From the NCBI RefSeq assembly GCF_030272615.1, contig NC_081413.1, positions 441,525,038 through 441,589,037 of the forward strand: a DNA stretch of 64,000 nucleotides, read 5' to 3'. Source of the DNA: Cryptomeria japonica (taxonomy: Eukaryota; Streptophyta; Pinopsida; Cupressales; Cupressaceae). Below the pieces are notes generated by a model. That model did not search any database. It was not told where the DNA came from and saw only the letters and a list, made by a program, of their open reading frames with translations. The position numbers were made by a program, and so were the translations under genes. Positions within the stretch are counted from its first letter, which is position 1, and the number at the start of each line of letters is the position of its first letter. Of the stretch, positions 47,581-62,280 are shown piece by piece.

Positions 47581-49615
47581 TTCTAAGCTTGTTGAATCCT
47601 CATATTATAAAAGGATTCCAAGATTAATTTGAGAGGGATGGCCACTTTTTCTTTTTGATCGGTAGTGAGGGATGGCCAGTTGGCCACTTTTATTATTGTT
47701 GAAAACTCTTATATAGTTATAATAGTTCGACTGTTAAAGAATTTGATAAGTGCATAGCTGAATCACATTTTGAATTTACTTTCTGATATCATTATGAATA
47801 TAATATCAATATCATTTACAATTTGAGATCTTCACATAATTGTCTTTGTGTTGAATTTATGTTTTCACTGTGAATTGAATGGTCAAGGGTTTTTTAGTTT
47901 ACGTATGAATCTGGGTTGTGTATGTAATGACATATTCATTCCTATTTATCTGCAAATGAATCTTATTGAAGTTTATTATCAGGTTGTCTTTGAATTATAA
48001 GTGACTCTATGCCCTAGGATAAGGCACTGGTATGTTGTCTTAATGTTGACTTGGTGAAGTGACCTTCTGATTATAATATTTGATTCATTGTGGGTGAATA
48101 TGTTTTCTTGTTTGCCTTTGATTATGAAATTGTGATTTGTCTATAACATCTATCATGGAATTGGATCCTCAAAAGATATTCCCTTTAATTGAGTTGCATG
48201 CATGTTTTACTAATTATATTGTATTCCTATCTATTGTGGTGTTTGATACTTTCATTCTTAATACTCTTATGATTTTATATGCTATGGATGTTTATGTAAT
48301 ATTATAATATATATGCTATGGATGTTTATGTAATATATTATGCATTACTGGGCATAATAGGAAGCATTAAATGAAAAATTACATACACCATAACAATGCA
48401 AAAAATGAAAAAAAGTTAAAACTCATGATTCTGATCATTTGAAAGAGATAGAATTATACACCAGAGAGAAATAGATCAGAATTTAACTTCTATTGAATAA
48501 AATTACTACTTCTGTCGACCGTCACAAAATAAATTTATATATAACTCCTTCAAGAACATGTACAAAGATTGACACTAAATACTTTTCATTTGCTCTGTAA
48601 ATGACTATACAACTTGCTCCCTTCACCTAGAGTCTAGAATCACTGCTGGAACTAGAAAAGGAACCCCAATGACTATACAACTTACAAAAATGTTTGAGCC
48701 ATGCCATTATCACCCTGATGCCTTCAGATGGAATGTGAGATGTTACATTCTGTCTAACAGATCATTTCCAAATAGAGGAGGAAGCCTTCATGCCTAGGAA
48801 AAGAGAAAATGGAAAGAGGAGCTCGAGCTTTCATGCCCACAATCAGGGAAAGTGGAAAGAGGAGCTTTAGGGTAAATGTAATATGTTGGGGAGGGGTTGC
48901 AGCTTCCATGTCATCATAAAGATGACTGACTGCCACTCCCCACCCAAAAAATCCTTCTTTCATTCCTTTGCGAGCTCCTTCTTCAAACCCCCTGCCATCC
49001 TATGGTAGAATAGAAGCAAAGGATGTTCCATGCTTGGCCTTTCTTGATAAGAAAAGGCTTTCACACCTCCTCTGGCAATCCTTCTCACTTTCACAACTCC
49101 TCTGACAATAAATGAACTCACATAGGAGAAAACAAAAAAACACCCATCCGGTATCATAGAGAACACAACAACTCCATGCACGATCCTGCTCAAACATCAT
49201 CTTCCTTTCTGAGGAAACAACCACTTTCAGAAAATGAAAAAGGTTTCTTTTCTCTTCTACCAATTAAGTCACCACTCCATTGTATTTGTAACCTTTTAAC
49301 ACTTCATTTGGTGATGCTCATTCACGTGAAAAATCATCATTTTGGTGTTTTTCAACATAACTGTAGACTCTAGAAGTCACTGTCATGCCTATCAAATCCA
49401 CTACATCCTGCTAAGGCTCATCTATTGTGAATGATTTTTTTTTGATTTTATTCCTCCTTGATTGGACAAATTTTGCTTCAGAGTCCATGACAACAAGCAA
49501 CCTGAGCTCTGATTTCTTTGAGAAATCCGTGATCTCTCATCTCTAACTCAGAAGCTATCCAATCCTTTTATGCCTCTGAAACCGTCATCCTCACTTGTCT
49601 AATCAACCTCGACTC
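47581..49615. other. Unassigned DNA in hAT interior
   Basis: No credible gene. A 30-bp tandem duplication around ATATGCTATGGATGTTTATG lies at 48276-48340. A pair of GAAAGAGGAGCT words lies at about 48791-48860. Short open frames here lack family features. It may be the 3' flank of the unidentified ORF. Confidence 0.45.
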
Positions 49616-50200
49616 TAGCTTGGTTTGGGTTTACATCGCGAGGTCTCTAGCTTTTTGGGTGTTAGCGTTTTATGGTACCGAGTTGGAGATTGTTAATGAA
49701 ATTGCTTTGGTCGCGAGGTCTCGAGTTGGTCTGATGTCATACATTATAGTCGCGAGAGTTAGCGAGTAACTCATTTCATACAGTTGTCGCTAGCTCTCAT
49801 GTTTGTTTAATGTTAGCATTTTTAGGTCACGAGCTAGCGACTAGACAATTTGTGGTTAAGTTTTATGGTTATCACCAGCTTGAGAAGTTAAATGTCTGAA
49901 GACCTGATCAAGCTGTGAGCTTGCGAGTGAAGTGCTAGCGGTTAAGAGATAAACAGTTTTATGTTGTCGATAATGTGACAAGGGTTAAAGTTACCACTAT
50001 CTCCAAGTCACTGCGGTGATGAGAACTTAACATTTTTTGGTTGAGAATTGGCGAGTGGCAGTTTAGTTTCCCTCAGTTGCTAGATCTTGAGGTTATGAAG
50101 GCTTACCATTTTCAGCTTGCGAGTTGGAGATAGAGTCGTAAGGGCTTGTCTCTAGGTCGAAAGATTTACTAATGGGCAGTCTTTTAGGCAGAGAGTTGAC
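49616..50200 (+). repeat. GCGAG-rich internal hAT repeats, copy 2
   Basis: Begins TTGGTTTGGGTTTACATCGCGAGG and aligns with 41460 onward for about 180 bp (ATCGCGAGGTCTCTAGC, GGAGATTGTTAATGAAATTG, GCGAGAGTTAGCGAGTAA). It then becomes a looser field of the same words. Direct orientation relative to copy 1. Confidence 0.7.
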
Positions 50201-50227
50201 GACTGTGTGCCATGTGTTTTAATGACT

Positions 50228-50627
50228 TAATATCTTGAAATCGCCATTTTTTTTTTTTATGGTTTGAAAATAGCTTGAAATCGCCAATATTTTTTTTTTA
50301 TGGTTTGAAAATAGGTTGAAATCGCCAATATTTTTTTTTTAATGGTTTGAAAATAGGTTGAAATCGCCAATGCAAATATTTTTCTGGTTTTAAAAACATT
50401 ACAATTCGCCCATGCAAATATTTTTTTTGGTTTTAAAAACATTACAATTCGCTAGGATTTTTCACAAACTTTGAGTGATCACAGCTAATTCGTTAATGGA
50501 GATTATTATTTTTTCTATGTAAACTGCAAAAATTCGCCAGTAAAATTAAAATTTTCAGCAGGAATTATACAACTTTCGCCATATTTTTACACCTTGTCCA
50601 AGGGGGGGTTTCTTAAAGTTTTCCGTG
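50228..50627 (+). repeat. Right hAT terminal and subterminal region
   Basis: Near-identical units TTGAAATCGCCAATA plus T run plus ATGGTTTGAAAATA recur at about 50235, 50287 and 50338. Related AATTCGCC words follow at 50404, 50447, 50531 and 50574. It ends AAAGTTTTCCGTG. The words match those of the left end in inverse orientation. Confidence 0.7.
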
Positions 50628-52790
<2,163 letters not shown>

Positions 52791-52833
52791 CAGATCTCCT
52801 CAAGCGGTTAAGATTCTATAGAGAGGACCAAGA

Positions 52834-52845
52834 GCTCTAATACCA
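52834..52845 (-). other. tRNA-iMet primer-binding site, Copia D
   Basis: Element strand TGGTATTAGAGC, one C-to-T difference from TGGTATCAGAGC. It lies two bases inside the LTR at 52848. Confidence 0.8.
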
Positions 52846-52847
52846 AT

Positions 52848-54078
52848 TGTTCAACAGTTCTGATATCGGGAGAAAACTAAGAGGGGGGGGGGGGGGTGAA
52901 TCAGTTTTCTTACAAGTATAACAGTTAATGCACATTATAAACTTTATACTAGAGCACAAAGAAACCAACACAATGAAAGATAAAGCATGAAAGCACAATA
53001 CACACAACACCAATATTTTGACATGGAAAACCCGGTAAAGGGAAAAACCACGGTGGGAAACCCTACCCATAATCAGATAATACTTCTGCAGTAGTATGTG
53101 AAATAATTACAATGAGGATTGCACTTGCAATCAGGCCAACCGCCTAGAGCGCACTATTCATCACAAAAGGGAAGTCTCACTGACATACAAACACATCAGA
53201 CTACACTCTAGAAAGAATGAACTATGGAAGTAGCATCTCCTAATGCTTGATACAATTTCGATTAAGCACATATGTCTACCCTGTAACACCAAATCCTTCG
53301 CAGCCTTCTGCCGAATGATATATCAATGTTTGTACATTAACCTTTCTTTGATAATGCAGACATAACCATCGATCCCGAGATTACATGAATAAGTCGCCTA
53401 TAAATACAATTCATCAACCTTAATGATAAGGTCGACTAAACCCTAAACCTATAAACCCATAATTACAAAAATTACATCACATGATATCACCAGACTAATA
53501 TTATGATTTACATTACATAGCATGGACCTAATTCAAATTCCTAAACAATTACATCCGCCATAAATCATGCTAAGACCAATCTCCAACACATTTCACAAAC
53601 CGATAGAAACCCTTAGTGCAATAACACAGAATAATCAACCAGATCCAAATAGGACCACCAAATCAACACACCAGCCAATGAAAAGCCACCAAACAATTAG
53701 AACAAGATCAATAACACCTTCAACATGATAAGAAACTATTTCCATAAGACGAACCAAAATCACTTAACCAAATCATTAAGTATCACCAACCGGTAAAGCT
53801 AACCGGTACCAAGAAATATCAACCAGGAACATAAGAGATAGCTTTCGGAGCACCAAATCATGAACCAACTGAATATGACAAGCATGTAGCCAACTTGAAT
53901 AACCAACCAAAACCGAATGCAAGGATCTGATCATACCAGATCAGAATCACAACCAAAACCAAGACAAACACCAAGTCTAACTGGGATAGGTCCAACCGCA
54001 ATAGCAAAACCATATCCAATCGAGATACAGTGTTGACATCAATGACAACACTTAACCAAATCCAACATATTGCCAACA
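52848..54078 (-). repeat. 5' LTR of Copia D
   Basis: 1231 bp from TGTTCAACAG to TGCCAACA, followed by CTTCA (54079-54083). It has a G homopolymer of about 14 near 52884, against a short G run in the other LTR, and the shared motif GGGAAAAACCACGGTGGG near 53041. Confidence 0.9.
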
Positions 54079-54083
54079 CTTCA

Positions 54084-55620
54084 CTTCATCATTAATGCTT
54101 ATGAAGGAAAATTGAAGATCTCCTTGGTATGCATCTAAAAGATAAAGAAGTTTATTAATTCAAATGGAAACATATCTTCACTTCTTTTTGAAGAAAATGT
54201 TGAATTTGGAGCTCTTTCCAATCCATTTACCAACCGAAATCATAAGCAACTCAAAGGGTTGCAAATATTAGTTCTAGGAAACATGACAAGTTGGTTTGAA
54301 AGAGGTAAAGATGTGAAAGGCCAATCAAAATCCAAAAAACAAGGTGGCCCATGCACCCTTATCTAATTTGTTCCTCAATTTTGTGGGATAAAAAGCCTTG
54401 CAATCAAGGTTACATGAATCAAATTTGGACTAGTTAAGTTAGTGAAGTCAATGAACTTACTTAAGTTTCTCAAGAATATTTTCCTTATACTTGAAACTCC
54501 TAATGACTTGTTCTAGTAGGAAGCATGATTGAATTGAATTTCAAAGCAAAATTTTGTGGTATAATAGGTTATAAGAGGCACATGGAGTGATAAAGACACT
54601 TAAGGAGCCAATGCCACACACAATTTTAGCATTGTTGATAGATATGATTCTAGTTGGATTCATCTAATAATTTTAACTATAGTTGAACTCATCTTTTGTA
54701 GAGTAAGTCAATAGAGATGAGTTTAGTCATGGGTGAACAAGTACCAGACATGAGAAAATTTTGAGAGAGTTTTAAGAAGTCAGAACATATCATATTCTTT
54801 CTAGTTTTACTTCAATAAGACCTTTTGGATTCCTTCTAATGTTTCCTTCTACTTTTTTAATTCTATGCTCCCAAGAGAGGCCATTATAAACATTCAATGA
54901 CATATTCCTAAGTATTTTCTTAGAAAATTATTTGAGTTGAGCTATCGTTTCTTTAGCCTATGAGTATTAAAGGATTGACAATGTGAGAGAATTTAAAAGC
55001 ATTGTATAGTATTTGGACCTTGTTGGTTGTACCAAATAAGTCCATAAGGCCTCTAGAAGATGGTAAACCATTGTAAGAACTCATGGGATAGTGATTTGAG
55101 GAGGAGATCCATCACTCTTATAGAGTGTTTTTTCATTTTAGATTTCTCTCAATAACACGTTGTCTTATTCATTCTTACACATGTTTTATGCTTCATGCTT
55201 GTTACAAGCTTTCTTCTTTTTAACATAAGGGCAAAAAATATATTAAAAACACAATTGATTTCAAAGAGAGCCTAAAAAATAATCTTGGCACATCAATTCC
55301 AAAAAATCTTGATATTCCAAATGGAATGAACAATACTAGAATTCATAAACATGGACTATATATCTATAATTGTGAATATATAACAACATTTTTGTTAATT
55401 AAAGTACACTATGTACATCATCAATTGAATATGATTCATTTTGGTACATCGTACATTGGATTATCCACACCATTTACAAAACAATAACCAATTAAAGGGT
55501 ATTTTTTATATTATAAAAATATAGTTTATAAAGTATGTGGCTTTAGAACTCAAACATAAAAAAGAGCACAAACAACAAAAACCCAAAAATAAATATCAAT
55601 AACATCTCTTGAGGAGCAAA
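54084..55620. other. Unassigned AT-rich DNA
   Basis: Sequence on the right of Copia D. No credible gene or RNA signal. Short frames only. Confidence 0.5.
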
Positions 55621-56330
55621 AAGAGTCAATCATGATATCATATTGACATTATTATAATCACACAAGAAATAAATTAACTATCATTCTCAAAATCTTTCTC
55701 CTCTCAAATGAGAATCATTAACATCTAAAGTCCCAAGGTCACTAGAAAGCTCATGAGAGTGATCTCTATTAACACTAATACCAACATAGCTACAATTTTG
55801 AAAGAGACAAATTAACCACCATTCTCACAATCTTTCATTTATCAAGTAAGAAACTCACTACCATCCAAAGTGTCAAGATCAACAATAAGTTTACCAATTG
55901 ACCATCTTTATCGACATTAATATTAACACAACTACACGTATGAAAGAGATAAATTACCTATCATTTTCAAAACTTTTCTTTCGGTAAGAATCAATAGCAC
56001 CTAATGTACCAAGGTCAACAAGAAGCTCATGACCATCAAGAGTGGCCATCTCTATTAACACCAATAATCATTAACATCCAAAGTGTCAAGACAAGCAACA
56101 AAGTCATGGGTGTAAATAATAATTGTCTTTATTAATGCTAAGAACCACTAACAACTAAAGTACTATAATCAATACGAAACTCCTAAACATTGAGAATGCC
56201 ATCTCTACTAACACCAACATAAACATGATTACAATTATGAAAGAGATAATTTGACCACCATCCTCAAAATCTTTTTATACTAAATAAAAGTCACGAGCCA
56301 ACCTCCAAACTAACAAGGTAAGTGAAAAAC
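55621..56330. repeat. Degenerate tandem repeat, 140-150 bp period
   Basis: The word CATTCTCAAAATCTTTC or a variant, followed by words like AACATCTAAAGT and CTCTATTAACACC, recurs at about 55678, 55816, 55957 and 56255. One less clear unit lies between the last two. Units differ at many positions. Reading the minus strand gives short LVDLGTLGAIDS-like phrases, so an old coding repeat cannot be excluded, but no open frame survives. Confidence 0.6.
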
Positions 56331-57446
56331 AAGAGAGTGACAATTTCTATTAGCACCAATTTTGTATCAATTACACATAATTGAGAGAATGAATTATTTT
56401 TAATAATGTCCATGAGGCCAAGGTAGCGTATGGGACCTAAGAGTAGCACACAACCCCTTTCTGCCAAAGCCTTTAAAAGTTCGTAATCTCCTTTCAAAAT
56501 TAGGTCTTTTGCAATGAGTATTAACAATGAAGTTTGCAGTTTTGTACAACCTTACCTCCTCAAACAAGATGTTTAAATTATCAATTTTCAAGGTATCTTC
56601 GTAGCTGATACGAATGTCATCATATGCTAAGCACTTCATGACAAGATGCCAGTTTGTCTCCCCACCACACCCTTATGGCAAAATCCACCCTTATTGCAAA
56701 ATCCACAATATCCTTGATCGTCTACATTAAATGTGCACTCCATGACAAAGGGCCCTTACTGCAAAATTCGTCACATTCTTGAGCTTCTACATTGAGTGTG
56801 CGGTATAAATTACATTGCACGAGTAGGGTGAATTTTTGCTTACTTATAAAGTGGAGAGTAGATACAACAAACTGACAATAAACTACCACGGCCGGGAAGC
56901 GACAGGATAGATTCGGCGGTCACATGGTCAGTTAACCGTTGAAACATTTCAAACCAAACCTTGGATTCTCGTGCGCAGGAATGGTTGACTAAAGACGAAA
57001 AATAGCTCATTTTAGAGCCCAAGCATAAGGTCACATGGGACCCTCCTCCACAGACTTCCCGCCTACTCCACCGGCACCTCTGCCGGTTCAAATTCCCCAC
57101 ACGACCTGGCGTCAGAAGACGTCAAACCAGAGAAGGATAAAATTCCAGTCGACAGACAGAAACACAAAGCCGTTGGGAATAGAGCCAAACGCTTCAAATT
57201 TGTACTGTGGCCCCCCTGCTCAAAATTTGAATGATTATTTACACCTTTTAATGGATTCAGCCAGACAAAACACAACGCCACCACTATCCCGTTTCTCTGA
57301 CATACAACACACATTACCAGCTCCACTACGCAGACAGTACGAGCTTTAGCTGTCAAGCTTCCATGGACGACTAACTTCCTCACAGTAAGCCAAACTCATT
57401 TAAAAGCACCTTTAAGTCGTCACTTTGAATCCCCTCGCCACTTTCC
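56331..57446 (+). promoter_or_regulatory. Upstream region of the RopGAP gene
   Basis: From about 56880 GC content rises and CpG words become frequent compared with the AT-rich DNA on both sides, as expected near a gene start. I see no convincing TATA box. The 5' untranslated region presumably ends at 57446, and its start is unknown. Short open frames on both strands (57035-57383) have no features of conserved proteins. Confidence 0.45.
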
Positions 57447-57835
57447 ATGGCTGAAGTTCATGTTCTCCCTTCTGACACTGGAAATCCCTCTCAGTCGTTC
57501 GATGACGGCAAACTTACCGTCTCCGTCGCCGTGACATCTGCTCCAAAGAGTCGCAGAGACAGAGCCTCTCTGCACAATGAGCAGGATAATAATACTGGAA
57601 ACGGTAGTGGTAACAGCAATAGTGACCAGTTGTCTGTTTTAGCGCTTCTGTTAACGACATTTAGGCGGTCTCTGGTTGCATGCCGTGCTAATCGTGATGA
57701 ATGTACGAACATGGAGATTAGCTGGCCTACAAATGTGAGGCATGTGGCACATGTAACGTTTGATCGCTATAATGGCTTCCTAGGGCTGCCAGTCGAGTTC
57801 GAACTGGAGGTTCCTAGGAGAGTTCCCAGTGCCAG
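57447..57835 (+). CDS. RopGAP (CRIB-type Rop GTPase-activating protein), exon 1
   Basis: 129 codons plus two bases from MAEVHVLPSD. A Ser/Asn-rich N-terminus is followed by QLSVLALLLTTFRRSLVACR (residues 61-80) and a CRIB-type motif ISWPTNVRHVAHVTFD (91-106) continuing FLGLPVEFELEVPRR. This order is characteristic of plant RopGAPs, which use CRIB to dock on active Rop (plant Rho) GTPases and a downstream GAP domain to speed GTP hydrolysis at the plasma membrane, shaping polar growth. Only the region before the GAP domain is here. The donor CAG/GTTAGG at 57835 fits the position after the PSA residues seen in family members. No GAP exon is visible to 64000, so intron 1 would exceed 6 kb. Confidence 0.88.
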
Positions 57836-60800
57836 GTTAGGCTTCTTGCTTTTCTCTTGAAGATTTTGTTTTTTTAACTCTTGTGTTTAATTTAAGTTCG
57901 AACACGCCTTCTATGATTTTGGCTGAAAATTTTAGATTTGAGATTTTCTGGTCGTTTCCTGCAAGCCGTTTGATTTTGAGAGTTTAAATAGTTTATTCAA
58001 GAATATATCACTAAGAATTTTGAAACTTTTGAAATATATTACATTAGGTGATTTCTTTGGTAGTTTTCAAATATATATTTCACAAGATAAACTTTTTCTT
58101 GGCTTTTGAGGCTTATTTGTATGTTTTTTTGGTCCTAACATCTGATACTGAGGGCAATGTTCTATGTGGGGTGAGGGGAGGGAGGCGAGTTGCTGCCGCT
58201 CCTATTGTTTTGGTGCAGGTGGGCCTTTTGAAATATAAAAATCAGGCATTTAGCTAATTTGGAATGTTCTTCTGAAAAGTTGGAGTGGTTGCTTTCTATG
58301 ATGGATGATTTCAGCTCTTGCCTGCGATTGAGTACAGTCGCTAAGATATTCGAGCACATTTTTTAGGCATCTCTAAGTTTTCCTGTGCTCTGGATTTGCT
58401 GATTTTTCAGATAATTGGGTATTAGAAATTCAAATACCTGTAGGATATCCAAATGCATTGTTCTCCGTGAAGCAATATATTGCAACCAATTCGCTGAATT
58501 TTTCTCCACGATGCCTGCTGAGGAAATTTAAGAATATCTCGTTGATGAAATCACTAGGTGATACTGGGTGGCACCTTATTTTCAAGTTGGGCCTTATTTC
58601 GGCGAAGGGATACCTTATTTTCAAAATTCGATAATCTCTCTCTCACATTTTTTGGTACCTATCAACCTCTGTGACATGTCATCCAGCTAGCAATAAGAAT
58701 CTGGTTTTCGCTCGTTTTAAAGAACCTTCTTCACATTCTTTTTTTTTTTTTTTTCTCTTTGTAAGTGAATTTATGAGTCTTATTTGTATGTTTCTTCAAA
58801 TTTTTAGTTAAATATATACTCCGCTAGCATTTTTTTTCATGACTGGTGGTTTGGTTTTGTTAATTTAAAAAATTTAGTACAGTTATAGTTTCAACTTGTG
58901 TTGTAAAAATTATTTCCGTGTTTTTTGCAACATTTTTGCTCAAGGTCTGGCACTTAGACGGTCTCTTGCCTTAACGCTGTGTGCTGCAATCTCATAGCCA
59001 TGTGATGCCACTTTGTTTTCAATACTTTGCAAGCTCAGTTATCCATAGCGAAATGCTCCACAACCTCTTTAGTATGTTCTTGGTCATATGGAGAAATGAA
59101 CCTACCTAGGTTACTTACATATGCTTGCAGCTCCTTACTTCTCACCAGTAGTGCCACTTTATGTTTACCATTTTGCAAGACAATTTATTTCTTACTAGTT
59201 TTTTCTTCTCTTTGGTGACTGTCATATGCTCCAGATGAAAACTGCATTGTTTAATTTTGTTGAAACATGCAGTTCAAGTTTTCTGGTAAAATTTTAGATA
59301 AAAGATTTGTTCTGCAAGTTGATCGATTCATCATCAGCAGTTAATTTTTAAAATATATTGCCATAACTGTATTGTATTCTGAATTTTTTTTGTATGATCT
59401 TTACATTTTATGCCAATAGACCAGCATTAGCACTATGATTGTCTGCAACAGCCTTATCACGATTGGACTGCCATATTGAGATGTGGTGTTATCTTGTTTT
59501 AAATACTTCATATACTCACTTATTTGTATTTAAATCATCCAAAAAACTATGAGATATGAGTGTGCGGATCTAGATCTACATCTTGCTCACATGAAAAAGC
59601 CTTCCTTGTATTCTTATTTGCCGTGTCAATTTTTGTTTTTTCTTTTTTACATGATAAATTTTATTGCATGTGAGGTTATTTTTTTTTTTTTACTGCATTG
59701 TACTTGAAGTGTTGGCTTAGCTGCACAATTTTTATACCTTGGGCTTAGACAGATTAACAAGGTGATTTGACATGAACTTTGGCAGAGGGTTCAAAATCAA
59801 AGAGTTGGAAATTGAATTGTAAATTGTAAAGTTCCCATGTTTCTATCAGTAATTTCATATACTCGTGCATTTCTTTTTTCCCCAAGTTTTATCAATTTAT
59901 ATTTCTGTGTTGTTTGGCGAGTGTTGCTCAATGTGTTCTCCACTTATCTTGTTTTCCAATGCTTTTGTGCACAAATTTCCTTTGTCTGAGCTTCTTATGT
60001 AACATTTATTTTTTGCAGAATTCAGTTTCTATCTTTTGCTGAGTTATTATCAATTGTTGGTTTCCTTGTTCTGTTTCACTTCTAGTTAATAGTTATCATA
60101 GACATTTTGTCTACCTTTCTTCCTAGACATTTAATTATTTATATTTATGCTATTCTAACCTTCTTTGTTCTCGTTTTCGTTTTTTCCTTAGCCTTTGAAT
60201 TTACAATACTTGTCTTGTACAGTTTTCTTTAAAAGGTGCTCCCTAAGCTTCTCTCTAATAATTTACGTACAGGATCTTCTCTGTGTTGTGTATCATGCAA
60301 AAGATCTTTTATTTTTCTTTATATATTTTGCTATTTCATTTCCCATGTTTTTGATATTAAAAGCAGCCAAAAAGCAAGGGGGCTGACCCATAGGAACATT
60401 AAGAAGACCAGTGGCAGGACCACTGACCGCATATTTTTGATATTTTGCTTTTTCATTTCCCATGTTATTATTTAGTTCTCTTTTCCTTCCAGGTTCTTTT
60501 TCATAAATTTTTGTTGGGTAAATATTTTTCTGGAATTTACATATTTCTGTCCAAACCATACACAGCACTCTAATGGAGGGAACCCCTGAATTTTCTTAGC
60601 AGGTTTTTTAGGTTAACTTGTCAAATGGTCTGATGAGTATCCTACATAAACTCCACTACATCTTTTTATCACCCTTTATTGGTTACTTCTTAAAAGAATT
60701 TGTTGTCAGTGCTGCCATGCAGCAATGGAACTATTAGATGGTGCAAACTTTCATCTCCCTTCTCCAGCAGACATTGGAAGTCTTCCTCTTAATCAAAAGC

Positions 60801-61560
60801 CTCAGAATTTTTGTGAAAAATAACAAGTTTCAATATTATAATTTCCTGAATGAATCACATTTCATGTGACTGCCTGGAGCCTAAACAGTCGAGTTGTTTG
60901 GTATGCCCATGGAGCGCTCGGTTGGCAATAGTTTTGCCCTATTATTTTTTGCAATGATGGGCTAATTGGATGCTTTGGCTTGTTTGTTTTCTCTAGGGTA
61001 GTATGTGGTGGATCTCAAAAAATTTCCAGTGTTTCGCTTGTGAATTCATGGGGAATCCAAATCTTGTTAGAATGTTGTATGTAGAATTTTGGCTGTATTA
61101 TTTGTTAATGCCTTTGTTTCTACTTATCAGCTATTGATATCTTTTGTTCCATGATGGGTGTTTTAATGACCCAACAAAATTAGTTGCCCATTTTACCAAA
61201 TAATTTTGTGGCAAGGTTGGAAATTTGTGGTGGACAGTTGTTCTAGGCTGGTCCACCAATCCCTGACAAGTTTTAGAGGATTCTATCCTTTCACTGCAAT
61301 CATGATGTATTATGGGCCATTCTAACCCTGTTAATAATATTTTTCTTGTTGTTGCTTTGCTGTGTATACACCCCTCAACCTGGCTTCCATGAGCTTCATT
61401 CTAATTTAAATTCTCTCTATTTGTTCCACAGCACAATTTCATAATCTGATCCTTACCTAAATGATACAGTAATCCTTGGATTAGTTGGAATAGTTCAGAT
61501 TTTAAAATGATTTTCCTTTGTTGGCTAGTTGTTATGAACCCCCCTTCTGTTATAGGTGTG
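57836..61560 (+). other. Probable RopGAP intron 1
   Basis: T-rich on the plus strand with many poly-T runs, as usual for plant introns, and no open frame with recognisable motifs. A 35-bp pair of direct repeats (TTTTGCTATTTCATTTCCCATG at 60327 and TTTTGCTTTTTCATTTCCCATG at 60442) flanks about 80 bp of more GC-rich sequence. Intron status is inferred from the exon 1 donor; the acceptor is not seen. Confidence 0.6.
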
Positions 61561-61852
61561 TGTTAGTATTATATTTGGTAGATAAACTTGTAAGTCACCC
61601 ATAGGGTAAATGAGATTAAAAATATTTATCAAATATGCATGGGATGGTAAAAGTTATATTTAGTAAGGCTCTTTATATTGTAATAACTTCCCAAGTGGAA
61701 GGTATATTGGATATTTGTGATTGGAGTGTATACCCTATTGGGAGGTTGCTCCCTCAGAGTGGTGATTCAAAGTTAATATAAAGCATTTTGTTGCTCTCTT
61801 TTATGTGTATATCTGTGTGCATAGGCTTTATTTGTATTGTAGATTTTTTACA
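61561..61852 (+). repeat. Putative small LTR
   Basis: TGTTAGTATTATATTTGG to TTTTTTACA (292 bp), followed at 61855 by TGGTATCATATC, which resembles a degraded initiator-tRNA primer-binding site. A TATA-like CTTTATATTG lies near 61671. No internal ORF follows; another repeat starts 40 bp later. Confidence 0.4.
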
Positions 61853-62280
61853 AGTGGTATCATATCTCTATATGAGCACTGTTCTGTAGTGTTGTGACCT
61901 TTTTCACACATCGCCCCATTGCAAATGGGGACCCTCTCTTTTCCTGCTTTCTAGGGTTTTGTTAGTGTCCTGTGACCTTTTGCTGTAGTTTCACCAAGCC
62001 TTGTCCAATTCAGAGCATTTCAGGCCCTGACGATTGAAAGTTAGTTTTTGCAAGTTATGTGATTCCGAAGTGTGAACAACACCAGAGTGCTTAGAGAGGC
62101 CAAAGGACGAAGATCACAATTGATTTGGACGAATTTGGACAACTTTCTATTTTTAGAAAGTTTGCTTTTTTGCTTTTTCCTATTTTTTAGGAAGTTTTGT
62201 TTTTGGCATTTTCAGCTCGATCCCCGGTATGGTTATTTTTAGAAAGTTTTTCCTATTTTTTAGGGATGTCTGCTTTTTGC

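Larger units (their letters stand above)
37215..50627 (+). mobile_element. 13.4-kb hAT transposon with nested insertions
   Basis: DNA transposon inserted in the integrase region of Copia D. Evidence: 8-bp target duplications, a hAT-family transposase inside, and imperfect terminal inverted repeats (left CGGAGAGTTTTTTAG, right in reverse CACGGAAAACTTTAAG). Subterminal regions on both sides carry many short GGCGAA or TTCGCC words. Internal content: transposase 38008-40871, GCGAG-rich repeats 41460-42679 and 49616-50200, a solo Copia LTR 42685-43833 and an unidentified broken ORF 44120-47580. Without the solo LTR it is still about 12.2 kb, long for a plant hAT (typically a few kb), so other material has probably been captured or inserted. 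Confidence 0.85.

Noticed and set aside
57035-57383. Overlapping ORFs upstream of RopGAP on both strands
   Set aside because: No motif or start context; they lie in the GC-richer upstream region where chance frames are longer.
60293-60568. Minus-strand 91-codon frame in the RopGAP intron
   Set aside because: It spans the short direct repeats and has no recognisable feature; chance is the simpler explanation.
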